This document shows, piece by piece, positions 1 to 10,412 of a DNA stretch of 64,000 bases; the first letter of the stretch is position 1; each line of letters opens with the position of its first letter. Under the pieces are notes generated by a model. That model worked only from the letters and a program-made list of their open reading frames with translations. It ran no database searches and was not told where the DNA came from. The position numbers were made by a program, and so were the translations under genes. The stretch comes from Bryoerythrophyllum caledonicum (Eukaryota > Streptophyta > Bryopsida > Pottiales > Pottiaceae): assembly GCA_963971425.1 (NCBI GenBank), contig OZ020518.1:17612990-17676989 (forward strand). Direction: 5' to 3'.

Positions 1-3000
1 AGTACCGCACGACAAATACAAACTATAATAGCCGCACTAGAAGACGCAAAGTTTACTAACCAAGATATATACATACTATACGTGGACTTCAAAAATGCCT
101 TTGGCTCAATTGACCATGCCCGACTTCTAGCAATAATGATGGACCTTGGTTACCCAAAAGATGCAACTACACTTGTTGGAAACATCTATTCTAACTCATC
201 TACATGTTATACCGGTGAACACTTTGGGAAAACAAAACCTATACCCATCCAAAGAGGAACTATACAAGGGGATACCCTCAGCCCATACCTATTCATTATA
301 TTTCTAGAACCACTACTCAGGTGGCTAGAAAGAGGAAATTACGGATATACTTTTGGCACATCACAGGTCATAATAAACTCTGCTGCATACGCGGATGACC
401 TAGCCACCATAACTAACAAAATCAAATCAATCCAAATACAATTAAACAAAATTGATAGATATTGTAAATGGGCCGGTATGGACGTAGGTGTCCCAAAATG
501 TGCCGCTACCGGTTGCCCAAACAAATCCAAATTGAACCCTACCACTTTCAAAGCCCTAATGCAAGCCTCGAACATCAATTACCGCAATCAACCGATCCCC
601 ATACTACACCAAAATGAACCATATATATACTTAGGCACAAACCTTGTTCCCTCACTAAAATGGAAAATCCAAATCCACACCACAACGACAAAACTCATCA
701 AACAATGCAAAGAACTAACAACATGCCCAGCCACCATGAAACAAAAAATAAAAATGGTTGATACCGTACTACGCCCAGGTGTGGCATATAGTTTCTACGG
801 TGTACCATACTCTATGCCAGCTATCAAAAAACTTGATAAAAAAATAATAGCCATACAAAAAACCATATGTGGATTACCAAAATGTATGTCAAATGCAATA
901 ACCCAACTACCACATAACCTATTTGGACTTGAAGCTTTCTCCCTCAAAAACGCATACCTCCGATGTATAGGCGAACAACTGCAAAATGCTCTAAACGATA
1001 AAAGAAGACTTGGGAAAATATATAATGGATTAACTCACTATGTCCTTGCCCAATATGGTGGCGCTGAAAACATACCGAGAATTAAAAAAAGTGACTGCAT
1101 AAGATCACCAATAACACGAACATTCTTCTTATTAAAACATATAGCTAAAGCCCACCTTAAAAGTACGCTCCCGAACTTCCTCACTAATCCTACAACACTA
1201 GAAATACTATGGCGCCAAGAAACATTAAATCATAACACACTCAATGCCCAATTCTCCCAAAAGCTTCTACAAAAACTCCTCTCAAAAAATATTTTTGAAC
1301 TAAACCAAATTACCTTACCTAACGGTACACACATCATGAACAATGAGGACTTCAAAACCTACCACTTCACCCCATCCAAACTAATAAAGAGTGCCCTAAG
1401 TGTTGCTAAACAACTATTTTGCCACATAACATGGCCCACAATATGTCATTCTCCTTGCAACACACACCCATACTCTCATACAATTAAAGATTCATTCATC
1501 ACCCTCAACAATAACATCATCCCAAGAAATATTCCCACACCAACCAATCCCCCTAACCCTCCACATACATACCACCCCCGCCCCCCAACATACATCCCCA
1601 AAAACCCTACCACATACCCCATTAATAATATCATAAACCATAGACATATCCAACACACAGACACAAATAACATACAAAATACCTACACAAAATATCTATG
1701 CCAATGGCAATACAATGATAATACATACAATAAATGGCTCCCCCAAAGAGACCTTTTTCCACGGCATGACACCAATACCTCCACACATAACATTGAAAAA
1801 TTAAAACAATACTACCAAAAGATCCAAAACAAAATATACTCAGATATCATCTTGGCCCACCATCCACAAGAACAATCCTCAGACTCAAGGTCCGTAACGC
1901 CACCCATAATTATCCCACTCTTAAACATCTACACAATAGAATGCAATCCCGAAAATGATATCCTTACATCCTCAAACACAATTCAAATAGATAACAATCA
2001 AGCACATCTATACGAAGAAAATGGCCGACATTTACACACCATACCCATTACCCGGCTCCAATGGTTATGGAACCAATATCATACAAAATTACAAACCCCT
2101 ACAAACATTGAACCAACAACCCAACCCTTTGAAACCGAACTAATATGGCTTTACCAAAGGTATAAATATCAAATACCAAAAACTGACCCCCTCAAAAATG
2201 CGCAATACACAATACCCACCCCCATTTTAGACTCACTAATATCATCCTTTAACATCGAACACTCATACTTTTCCTCCCCGATCACATGTCCTACCAAACT
2301 AAATAAATTTTACTCACCGTACGAAAGAGACAAAATATTTGGATCCCTAGGCAAGGCCTTTGAACACAAATGGATCGGAAATGGAATAGCTCACCCCCAC
2401 AACGAGAAAGACATAGAACAAGCCATACATTGGGTTAGACTTGCCGCCAAACACGATCCAAATAACACAAAAACAATCATCGTAACACCGAACAACAATT
2501 GGTACCAAAACAACAACCAACATTCAAACCCATTCCCAGATTCCCACATCATTGCATTATTCGAAGCAGACACAATACCATACGAAGAACCTAATATCCC
2601 ACCCGAGCTAAAAAAACCCCGAATAGAGCCATCTACATTACAAATACTATGCGTCCATCATCAAAATCAAAACCTGGGCTCCCTAGAACAACTTGCGGAA
2701 CTTACCTCCATAACAGACAATCTAGATATACAACGACCATACACAAAACCGGCCCCACCAACACCCATACAAACCTCCGTAAACAAAAGTAAAAAATGGT
2801 CAAAATTAAACTATGACAACAACACATTAAACTACTCCGTCATACCTCCCCCTCTCCCAGACTACCCAACTCATACGACACCAAAATTTAACCCCGCATA
2901 CAGTTATTACACCGACGGCTCCTTTAAACCACCGGAACAAATTAGCCCGGGCTCTTGGCGAAGAGAAAAAGCTGGCTATGGCATATATAATTCTACCAAA

Positions 3001-4368
3001 GAAATTAAACTAGCCAAAAGACTCCATGGACTACAAAATATCCTGAGAGCAGAACTCATGGCCATTCACAAAACACTACAAATCATCACAACAAAATACA
3101 AAAATGAACCTGCACATATATTCACCGATTGTATAAATGCACTCTACCTACTAAACACTCAAATAACACACCCAACCCTTCACAACAGTCACCCCGACCA
3201 AACCATACTAACATCAATGGTACAAATGTTACAAAAACGCATACAAATCACAACCCTTCACAAAGTCAGAGCCCATGCCAACATTGATGGCAACGAACAA
3301 GCAGACAAACTTGCAAAAGAAGGCCGAGAAAAAACACACAAAAACGCCAAAGACCCTCACGAACATGCTCATGCCACCCCATATTACTTTCAAAAAGAAG
3401 ATTGGCCTTCCAAAGAAGATACCCCCGACAAAGGCCCAATTAGATTTCTGGGCAAATATCTCAAAAAACAAGACCTCTACAACAACCTGGACACAATCTC
3501 AGAAAATATTCCTAACATAGAAAAATGGACTAACAATAGTGACATAGACAATGAACTCTCTACAAACTTTTGGAAAAACCCCAACATCTCAGACTCACAA
3601 ATAACATGCCTCATCAAATTCCGTACGGGTCAGTACATGGGAAACGCTCGCAAACAACTCTTCTTTGGAATAGAAAGATTCCCATCCATAACATGCCCCA
3701 CATGCCCCTCAACGGACCCCGACACATGGCTTCATGTGCTACTCAAATGCCAAAACCACCACATACACTCTCTAATTGTTAAAAGACATAACAAAGCGGT
3801 ATGGAAAATCCGAAAACTAATCACCTCCTACAATAAATCGAGATGTTTCATACTTATGAACGCCGGCACTTTTAATAGCAATCCACAAGAAAACACGGTC
3901 CCCCCATGGCTACTTCCATGCTCATGTATGACCCAAAGATGTCATTGCAACGCTAGGCTCAAACCGGACATTCTTTGTGTCAAAGGTTTACCATACAACG
4001 ACCCACCACCCGAGAACATCAACCAAGACTACACCATTCAATTCATTGAATTCACATATTGCAACGATAGATTTTCTCCGGAAACAATCCAAAACAAAAT
4101 TGACAAATATCAACCCCTCATTGACGACATCATTGCCATTGGATGGAAGGTAGACCCCCTTATTGTTATCACATCCGGCGCTCGTGCCACCACCTTTATC
4201 CCATCTATGAAAACTCTCGAAGATACCTTCAAGATACCCATTGATACAATTAAAACTACCTTTAAAAATATCAACACCATCGCTATTCAACATGCCATGT
4301 CTATTTTACTGCATAAACGCAAAATCGAAAACAACCAAGTCCTCCCTGATAGGCAAGACCCCCCTTAG
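1..4368 (+). CDS. LINE ORF2 C-terminal part: reverse transcriptase, RNase H, CCHC knuckle, restriction-like endonuclease
   Basis: The open frame begins at base 1, before the first ATG at 82. The RT is visible by motif A (YVDFKNAF, near bases 74-100) and motif C (YADDL, 388-402). A long Pro/Asn/Thr-rich linker follows. The RNase H domain at about 2896-3330 shows YYTDGSF, LRAELMAI, IFTDCINA and DGNEQADKLAKEG, which together give the acidic active site. Near 3697-3755 is a CPTC...H...C zinc knuckle. Next come KRHNKAVWKI (about 3780-3810), KPDILCV (about 3962) and EFTYCNDRF followed by KYQPLIDDI...GWKV...GARATTF (4040-4200). In known families this order (CCHC, RHN, KPD, D/ExT) marks the restriction-like endonuclease of R2, NeSL and Dualen-type elements. 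The frame has no stops over about 1,455 codons, so this part could still be functional. Confidence 0.9.
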   Translation, partial: STARQIQTIIAALEDAKFTNQDIYILYVDFKNAFGSIDHARLLAIMMDLGYPKDATTLVGNIYSNSSTCYTGEHFGKTKPIPIQRGTIQGDTLSPYLFIIFLEPLLRWLERGNYGYTFGTSQVIINSAAYADDLATITNKIKSIQIQLNKIDRYCKWAGMDVGVPKCAATGCPNKSKLNPTTFKALMQASNINYRNQPIPILHQNEPYIYLGTNLVPSLKWKIQIHTTTTKLIKQCKELTTCPATMKQKIKMVDTVLRPGVAYSFYGVPYSMPAIKKLDKKIIAIQKTICGLPKCMSNAITQLPHNLFGLEAFSLKNAYLRCIGEQLQNALNDKRRLGKIYNGLTHYVLAQYGGAENIPRIKKSDCIRSPITRTFFLLKHIAKAHLKSTLPNFLTNPTTLEILWRQETLNHNTLNAQFSQKLLQKLLSKNIFELNQITLPNGTHIMNNEDFKTYHFTPSKLIKSALSVAKQLFCHITWPTICHSPCNTHPYSHTIKDSFITLNNNIIPRNIPTPTNPPNPPHTYHPRPPTYIPKNPTTYPINNIINHRHIQHTDTNNIQNTYTKYLCQWQYNDNTYNKWLPQRDLFPRHDTNTSTHNIEKLKQYYQKIQNKIYSDIILAHHPQEQSSDSRSVTPPIIIPLLNIYTIECNPENDILTSSNTIQIDNNQAHLYEENGRHLHTIPITRLQWLWNQYHTKLQTPTNIEPTTQPFETELIWLYQRYKYQIPKTDPLKNAQYTIPTPILDSLISSFNIEHSYFSSPITCPTKLNKFYSPYERDKIFGSLGKAFEHKWIGNGIAHPHNEKDIEQAIHWVRLAAKHDPNNTKTIIVTPNNNWYQNNNQHSNPFPDSHIIALFEADTIPYEEPNIPPELKKPRIEPSTLQILCVHHQNQNLGSLEQLAELTSITDNLDIQRPYTKPAPPTPIQTSVNKSKKWSKLNYDNNTLNYSVIPPPLPDYPTHTTPKFNPAYSYYTDGSFKPPEQISPGSWRREKAGYGIYNSTKEIKLAKRLHGLQNILRAELMAIHKTLQIITTKYKNEPAHIFTDCINALYLLNTQITHPTLHNSHPDQTILTSMVQMLQKRIQITTLHKVRAHANIDGNEQADKLAKEGREKTHKNAKDPHEHAHATPYYFQKEDWPSKEDTPDKGPIRFLGKYLKKQDLYNNLDTISENIPNIEKWTNNSDIDNELSTNFWKNPNISDSQITCLIKFRTGQYMGNARKQLFFGIERFPSITCPTCPSTDPDTWLHVLLKCQNHHIHSLIVKRHNKAVWKIRKLITSYNKSRCFILMNAGTFNSNPQENTVPPWLLPCSCMTQRCHCNARLKPDILCVKGLPYNDPPPENINQDYTIQFIEFTYCNDRFSPETIQNKIDKYQPLIDDIIAIGWKVDPLIVITSGARATTFIPSMKTLEDTFKIPIDTIKTTFKNINTIAIQHAMSILLHKRKIENNQVLPDRQDPP

Positions 4369-4481
4369 GAACTTCGCCACTCTGTCTCTTCCTGATTGGC
4401 TGCCTGTTTGGTTTTGCTTTTTGTTGTTTAGTTTGATCGTGGTTGGTCGTTGTTGGTTGGTTTCTGGCTACTCGTTACATA

Positions 4482-4618
4482 GTGTCTACCCTCGAAAGAG
4501 GGAAGTAGTTCCAGTTCGCTAATTCCTTGTCCGGTGGGCATGGTCTTAGCAATGGAACGAACAGACACTTTATTCACGCCGGTTCCCTTCGGGAACCGGC
4601 ATTCTTCTCTTCTCTCTG
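4482..4618 (+). ncRNA. Structured LINE 3' tail (probable RT recognition structure)
   Basis: The 3' UTR folds by eye into a compact three-way junction. The closing stem is GTGTCT (4482-4487) with AGACAC (4563-4568). One hairpin is CCCTC-GAAA-GAGGG (4489-4502) with a GNRA loop. A second stem is GTTCCA (4508-4513) with TGGAAC (4553-4558). A separate perfect 10-bp hairpin at 4578-4600 precedes the TTC-rich end. The copies at 52816-52949 and 19868-20002 largely keep the pairing despite base changes. No ribozyme core motif was recognised. Confidence 0.75.
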
Positions 4619-5396
4619 GAATATCAAGTTTTTTTTTTTCTTGTGGACAGTTACCGTATGAAACCTCAATAATGATTTGGTTACATCTTGAGCATTCAAG
4701 TCAAGAAGGGTTGAGTGCATGTAGAAAAACAAGAGTTTGCAAGAAAGAGCTTGGGAATAATAGGACGTAGGTATGAAGCAAAAGGAAAAATCTCAAAAAT
4801 TGGACAAAGTAAAATATACATATGAAGGAAAAATGAGATTTCAAGTAGAAGAATGGGAAAATAAGAACATTCTTTTGGGAACGAAAGTGAGAGAAGAAAG
4901 GAATATTGGAGAAGGGAAAAACTTAAACATACAAAAAAATATAGAAATACAAAAAAAAAAAAAAAACCTCATTCGATATCCATCACATATGCATTCAATG
5001 TGCATTACATATTATGTAAATATTCATTAAATACTCATTGAATATGCAAATACACATTGAATTTACATTTGAAATTTATTAACTATTCATTAACTATTCA
5101 TTAACAATACATTAAATATTCTATAAATAATCCTTAAATATACAAATATACAAATATTAATTAAACTGTCATAGAATATACTTTTAAAACTCTAAAGAAT
5201 CATTAAAAAATATTTAAATATTCTTTAATTGTTCATAAAAATTATAGATATACAAATAGACATTAAATATTCTATAAAAACTCATTATGTAGTCATTAGT
5301 TATTGGCTTAAGATATGATTACACATTAAATATTCATTAAATAGTCCTAAATGATGTAAAAGAAATGCAAGACAAAAGAATGAGAATAGTTGTGAA
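4619..5396. other. AT-rich stretch without genes
   Basis: This stretch has no convincing gene. From about 5000 to 5340 it is a degenerate AT-rich repeat made of variants of CATTAAATATTCATTAA, and an A-run lies near 4952-4967. Short open frames here lack any recognisable motif. Confidence 0.6.
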
Positions 5397-5697
5397 TCTA
5401 TATCTATAAAAGAATTTAGGATGAAATGAGCGCGCCAATGGATGAACGGGTAGATGAAAAACACATCGATGGATGAATGCGTAGATGAAAAAGATTTTGG
5501 ATGAAAAGCTAAAAGTTAGGGTTCTAGATTAAAGGATGGGACGAAGACGGGGACGGGGACAAGGACAAGGACGGGGACGGGGGACAAGGGGACAAGGACA
5601 GAGGGACGATGGATTGGAGGGAAAGGGCTAGGGGACGGGGAGGTGGGGAATCAACACAAAAAAATGTTGTGTCCGGAGGACATGGGTAACAATCTAG
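5397..5697 (+). mobile_element. Small non-autonomous Helitron
   Basis: The 301-bp element starts with TCTATATCTATAAAAG and ends in CTAG. The flanking bases are A (5396) and T (5698), the usual Helitron insertion context. About 10 bp before the end is a short hairpin, GTGTCC-GGA-GGACAT (5669-5683), as expected of a Helitron 3' terminus. The interior holds GGATGAAA repeats and a G-rich minisatellite of GGGGAC units (about 5533-5640). Related copies in minus orientation lie at 34534-34704 and 36863-37243. Confidence 0.8.
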
Positions 5698-5936
5698 TAA
5701 GACGATAAGAATTTGGGGGTTGATGAGACAAGAAGAATAAATGCATGGCGACCGGTTGGCAGAAGATTCTGAGCTAACACTATTTATGAAGTAACAAATT
5801 TGTGTGCTAGGGTAGGGTTTTGATGGAGGGCTAATACAAAATGAACTGCAGTAGGTGGACAAATGAAGGATAATATTAATGACAATGACAGCTAAAACTA
5901 ATTGCCAACTTGTTGACAAATAGTGTACTAGAAAAA

Positions 5937-6190
5937 GAGCATCTCCACCGGGGCAGAGGGTCCGGGAGAATGTGTCCAATCATGTAATGACAGGAGGGAA
6001 TTAAAAAAACAATAGAAAACTAAAGAAAAAAGGGCCAACTACGGTGACAGCGGCGAGCGCTGGCGTTCCCTTGGAGTGGCCAATTCCAGGACGGGTGCGG
6101 AAGGGAAAGGGTAACCCCTCTCCCGTTATCTCAAACTTGGGCACGTCTCGTGATGGCGTGGAAAATTCCCCGTCACAAGTGGAGATGCTC
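5937..6190. mobile_element. Harbinger-like MITE
   Basis: A 254-bp non-coding element begins GAGCATCTCCACC and ends in the inverted GTGGAGATGCTC. The flanking trinucleotides AAA and TAA are close to the TWA duplication expected of PIF/Harbinger MITEs. It shares termini with the 505-bp copy at 33415-33919, which has a clean TTA duplication. Confidence 0.75.
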
Positions 6191-6296
6191 TAACTACACT
6201 ATTTGTATCGATACACTAAAAGCAAATATACTAAAGCTTAACATACTAAAGCTTAACATACTAAAGGAAAATGAAGTGAAATGAAAAGAAAAAATT

Positions 6297-6397
6297 CACA
6301 CTTTAGCTCTATTAGAGCTAAAGTGTGCACCATCACTAAATGTAGGGAACTAAATAGAGAATATGCACACTTTAGCTACAATAGAGCTAAAGTATGC
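6297..6397. repeat. Two palindromes related to the intronic palindrome family
   Basis: CACACTTTAGCTCT and AGAGCTAAAGTGTG form a perfect 14-bp stem around ATT at 6297-6327. A second, less perfect inverted pair with TTTAGCT/AGCTAAA lies at about 6364-6397. The arms share CACTTTAGCT with the palindromes of the 8.4-16.1 kb unit but have different centres. Confidence 0.8.
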
Positions 6398-6399
6398 AC

Positions 6400-7261
6400 C
6401 TTCTCTTTTTATTTTACCTTTATACTACTGCAAGATGTGGTCTTAACATACTAATAGTCTGTTTGATTCACATAGTAAAAAATATCAAACTCACAAAAAA
6501 GGAAAACTGGAATTCAAAGTAATAGAATTCTAAATCGTATTGTTAGAGCTATTTTAAATGTGCTTCACCCCTCTCCAACACCTAATAACTGGTGTAGGAG
6601 GAACTTATATGTAACGATGGTAATGAATTTACACCTTGTGTAATGCAATAATTGAAATTCTGTGAAGTGAAAGCCAGCTAATCCAGTCAGAGCATGAAAG
6701 AAAACCAAGCACTTTAATCCTATTTTCAACACTAAACACATGAATTGTTCACGTCTGTGCAATCAAAGTTTGTGTATTATAAAGAATATGTGAATATATA
6801 AGTCTTAAATGAGATCATACGTTTGAAATTGGAAATATTATATTTTCTTTGACTATCGATCATTGCCTCAGAATTTACAAATTTGTAGTGTTTTAGGTTC
6901 AGAGAAATTGTCTTGGAAACTTACAATTAGAGAAATTGTAAACGCGTATAAAACTAAAGTTACGAGAAGTTTTAACTTTTGTTAAAAATGAAATGGAAAA
7001 TGCGCAAAATGTACGAAATCAAACTGATTTTTTTTGAAAATCAAAAAGTAATTTTTTTAAAAAAATCAAAAAGTAATTTTTTTTTAAAAGTCAAAAAGTA
7101 ATTTTTTTAAAAAAAACTCTGAAAAAGATGGTGCATCCACCATAATACCCGAGGGTATTAGACCGATATATGAGAGAGCATCCCGAGGGTATCACGGTGA
7201 TCCCGAGGGTATCCCCGCGGCTATAGGAGCCGACCTCACGGCTTAGGGTTCGAAGCCGAAG
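6400..7261. other. Non-coding region with two short repeat clusters
   Basis: No gene is supported here. At 7027-7110 there are three tandem units of about 36 bp containing TCAAAAAGTAATTTTTTT. At 7145-7217 the motif CCCGAGGGTAT occurs three times just upstream of a probable transcribed leader, so it could belong to a promoter. That role is only inferred from position. Confidence 0.5.
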
Positions 7262-7726
7262 ATGTCCAGGGTTTGGAATCGGGCCGCGACTTCATTTCTT
7301 CTCTCTCGTTTTCGTGTTCCTGTGTGTGTGTTTCTCTTCGTTTTTGTGTCTGCTCATCCTCTTCGTGTTCGTATTTTGCTTGCGCTCTACTCGTGCCGCG
7401 CTCGTGTTCGTGGTATGCTCGTGTTCGTGGTATGCTCGTGTTCGTGTTGCGCTCCAGCTTTTGTTGTGCCTTGTTTGTGTAGAATACTTGTGGGTTTGTG
7501 ATTGTAGTGGCAGTGTTGAAAGAGTTTATGTTAGGGTTTGTTGCGCATGTTCTCCAAAACGTGTAGGCTTAGGTTTTCTGCTGATAGAGTTTGTAGGAAG
7601 TGAGAGTTAGAATTCTGTAAGGTTTCAAGCACGTAGAGATAGAAACGCGTAGTGCTGTGATGGATTGACGTGAATTTCAAAGAGGAGGAAGAACAAGAAG
7701 CTGAAGAAGACTTTCGACACTTAAAG
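7262..7726 (+). other. Probable 5' leader exon of the multidomain gene
   Basis: This pyrimidine-rich stretch contains three tandem copies of about 20 bp around 7394-7450 and ends at a good donor (AAAG|GTATGT, intron from 7727). A strong acceptor (TTTTTGCAG) ends at 8290. I infer a non-coding leader exon and a 564-bp leader intron. Several short overlapping open frames run through the leader but none resembles a protein. Confidence 0.45.
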
Positions 7727-8470
7727 GTATGTATACAAATTTTTTTCTTCTACAATTGTTTCGTGATTTTTCTAGTTTGGTGAATTATGTTTGTTGTTTC
7801 GTGTTTTCTAGTTTTCTGTTTGTTGAAATTATGGTGTTTTGTGTTTGGTGTTTGCTGTGATTGTATGTTTTTATGTTCTTTTCCTTCAGGCATTTGATGT
7901 GTCTCAGTTCCTTAGTTTCTGTTTGTATTGGGAGTGCGTGTGTTGATTGTTGTTTTGTGGAATTGGTGTTAATTTCTGTCATAGTGTTGATACTACTTCG
8001 GTTTTATCTAAAAAATTTGGATTCAATGTGCTCCTTTGTACTTTGTGCTTTGAGAATGTGCTGGTTTCTGTTGAATGTGTTGATTTCGATGTGTTGAATG
8101 TTGAATGTGTTGAAACGTTCACTGTGTTGAATTTTCAATGTACTGCTTAATGTATTGGTTTTTCAGTGGTTCTGCATTGTGATTGCTTCTGTGTGGTTGT
8201 ATTTTCTGTCTGCATGTTGTAGTTTTTTGGTTTTGGGATAGAGTGATTAGTTGATTGATTGTGTGTGTGGGTTTGTTATTGTTTTTGCAGGAAGTCTAGT
8301 TACAGCAGAGAAGTACTGGGATAACATTTCATTATCAATGGCTGAAAGGTAAAATATATATTGTCACCCAGGAGCCCTTAACCCTTTGCCTTAAATATCA
8401 TAAGATGGAAGGCTCATATAACCAGCATTCACTCAGTTGAAGTGTGGCCAATAGAGTACACTGTTGGCCC

Positions 8471-8759
8471 CACTTTAGCTCGACTCGAGCTAAAGTGCGG
8501 CCAATAGAGCGCATTATTGGTCGCACTTTAGCTCGAGTCGAGCTAAAGTGACGCCAACAATGTGCACTGTTGGCTCACTTTAGCTCGAGTCGAGCTAAAG
8601 TGTGACCAATAATGCGCTCTATTGGCCACACTTTAGCTTGAGTCGAGCTAAAGTGCAAACAAAGATGCACTATTCCAGTACACTTCAGCTCAAGTAGTAC
8701 TGAAATGTACAGGAACAGTGCTTTGTTGTCTGCACTTTAGCTCGACTCGAGCTAAAGTG
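8471..8759. repeat. Cluster of five 27-bp palindromes in intron 2
   Basis: Copies lie at 8471-8497, 8524-8550, 8576-8602, 8629-8655 and 8733-8759. Each is a 13-base arm CACTTTAGCTCGA, one central base (C or G), and the inverted arm; one copy has a single mismatch. Spacers share GCCAATAGAGCGC-like text, itself partly inverted between neighbours. A degenerate copy sits at about 8880-8908. Any transcript would form very stable hairpins. Confidence 0.95.
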
Positions 8760-9003
8760 TGGCCAATAGAATGCGTCTATGGTCGCGCTAAAACCCGGAT
8801 CAAGCTTAGTTAATGATATTCACAACTCTCAAACCCAAATTACTCAATCAAGATTGGCTTTAGAATCAACAAAGCCAACACATTTTACCTCGAACCGAGC
8901 TAAAGTGTAACACAAATGACCTTAATTACAACTAATACACAACTACTTTCGGACCTTAAAACATTCAAACAAAAGTTTACCTATGATATCGATGACCCAA
9001 TTC

Positions 9004-9157
9004 ATGTCCACTTCTCGTTCATCTTTCACAAGTGTGCAAGAGCTTCAGTCCCGCTTCAACCACTTGAGAACCTCGAAGAATGAGGTTCGTGAGTGATTAA
9101 AGCGGAACTGAAGCTCTTCCACAGTTCTGAGTGTTAAATGAGAAGTAGCCATGAATT
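9004..9157. repeat. Long imperfect inverted repeat (hairpin) in intron 2, copy 1
   Basis: A roughly 75-base left arm (from CATGTCCACTTCTCGTTCA through AGAGCTTCAGT to GAACCTC) is followed after a few bases by its imperfect reverse complement (GAGGTTC ... ACTGAAGCTCT ... TGAGAAGTAG). The stem has small bulges, like a plant miRNA precursor or a foldback element. Confidence 0.85.
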
Positions 9158-9237
9158 GAATTTACAGATCTAGGAAAGACTTCTAAAGGAATATTGAATG
9201 TTTTAGAGCTATACTGATATACATTCTATGTTGTAAT

Positions 9238-9586
9238 ACTTTAGCTCGAATCGAGCTAAAGACAAAGCTAATGCTTGACGACAACAATGTTACAGACGTG
9301 TAATAGTCTAGTTTCTCAACTCATGTCTACTACTCGTTCACCTCTCATAAATTGTGCATGAGCTTCAGTCTTGCTCCAACCACTTGCGAACCTCTAAGAG
9401 TGAGGTTCGTGAGTGATTGGATCGGTTCGTAAGCTTTTCCACGGTTTTGGGAGTTGAACGAGAAGTATTCTGAATTGATTGAAAGGGTCTAAAAAAATGT
9501 TCCAATTGACTAGATTCTGTTGCAGAGTATTATTCACATACTTGTATTTGGTTACACTTTAGCTCGAGTCGAGCTCAAGTGTAACC
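9238..9586. repeat. Palindromes at the end of intron 2
   Basis: A shorter copy lies at 9238-9261 (TTTAGCTCGA/TCGAGCTAAA around a central A). An extended copy lies at 9550-9586, where the stem grows to 18 bases per arm (GGTTACACTTTAGCTCGA and inverse, one mismatch). The second ends 66 bp before the exon at 9653. Confidence 0.9.
9312..9478. repeat. Long imperfect inverted repeat (hairpin) in intron 2, copy 2
   Basis: A diverged copy of the hairpin at 9004-9157, about 320 bp downstream. The left arm holds TACTCGTTCACCTCTCATA and GAGCTTCAGTCTTGCT, and the right arm holds GAGGTTCGTGAGTGATTGG and GAACGAGAAGTA. Both arms have changed, yet pairing is largely kept. Confidence 0.8.
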
Positions 9587-9652
9587 TCGTCGTCCTAATT
9601 GGAAGATCGATGAAGCAATCTAATTATTGTGCTCTGTTTTGTGTGTGTGCAG

Positions 9653-10412
9653 ATCTGAGAGGGACATTATGGTGACTCAGCTGCAGCACTTCTTCCAGCC
9701 AAAGCCCGTCGACATTGATGATGACGATGGAGACGACAACAACCACTTGGATTGGTGGGAGCTCAAGGACCCATCAATGACATTAAAGTGGACGCTTTTG
9801 TGGGCCACCTACACAGGTAATCTAGTGTTTGGTCAGACCTTCGCTGGTGATATCGCTGAACCCCAGCACACCGAATTCACAACTAAAATTACTGATGTAG
9901 TCCACGAAGATAACGAACACGTTAAGTTGTCGTGTGTGACAACCACTGAGTCCGTTGAGCCTTATATGTTTACTATTGTAGTGAACAATGTTTCCTCATC
10001 CTTCTGTATCCAGGATTTAGTCGATTCTCTTAGGTCGTCCAAATTTGAGGAAATAGTGACTCAGGTCGAGCATGAGATCTCTCTAAAGAAATGGGAGACT
10101 AGTTGCGGACAATCGCTGAAAGCAAAGGCTGTAGCTAATAAACTGAGCATCATTCTATCTAGAATGAGTACCTTTGCCGCTCTAGATAAGCCCAAAAGTA
10201 TCGCGGCAAGACGCCCGATAGAAATTTCAATGGTTTTGGGGGTCGTGACCGGTAGCCAGGATATGAGTCAAGCGCCGGTTCCGGTTAGAACACCAGGTGC
10301 AAGAATAAGTCAAAGCACGCTGCGCAACACGCTGTCCGCTTCTCCCGTCAAGAAGCGTTCAGCTGCCAAGAAGCCGGAGACCTCTTCGAGAAAGAAGACG
10401 AAGCTCGTTTAA
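9653..10412 (+). CDS. N-terminal segment of the multidomain gene, unknown function
   Basis: The start codon lies in a tiny exon (ATG at 8338, last base 8348). The split arginine codon is completed at 9653, giving MAERSERDIMVTQL. The segment is about 250 residues, with an acidic Asp/Asn stretch near its start, a middle part with alternating hydrophobic residues, and a lysine-rich end (KKRSAAKK, SSRKKTK) that looks like a nuclear localisation signal. A TAA closes it at 10410-10412. The same frame continues without shift into the ParB-like segment, so the TAA is either a true end of a separate protein or a single inactivating stop. An internal donor-like CAG|GTAATC at about 9815 does not join the next segment in frame, so I did not use it. 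Confidence 0.55.

Larger units (their letters stand above)
1..4618 (+). mobile_element. Non-LTR retrotransposon (LINE), 5' end outside window
   Basis: This is one LINE copy that enters from the left edge, inside its reverse-transcriptase domain, and ends in a structured 3' UTR and a TTC-rich tail near 4618. Its coding frame is open from base 1 to the stop at 4366-4368, so it is the better preserved 3' half of the family. A second copy lies at about 43.1-52.95 kb and shares most residues through the RT and C-terminal domains. A 135-bp tail-only copy lies at 19868-20002. The upstream part (ORF1, endonuclease) is not visible here and is inferred from the second copy. Confidence 0.93.

Noticed and set aside
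339..578. Minus-strand open frame opposite the RT domain
   Set aside because: Shadow of the LINE coding strand; it has no motif of its own.
4482..4568. Hammerhead or other known self-cleaving ribozyme in the LINE tail
   Set aside because: The junction has three stems and a GAAA loop, but the CUGANGA and GAAA core strands are not in the required places, and no HDV-type double pseudoknot is evident.
5533..5640. CRISPR-like or regulatory array
   Set aside because: It is a simple G-rich minisatellite inside a Helitron, without constant spacers, in a eukaryotic genome.
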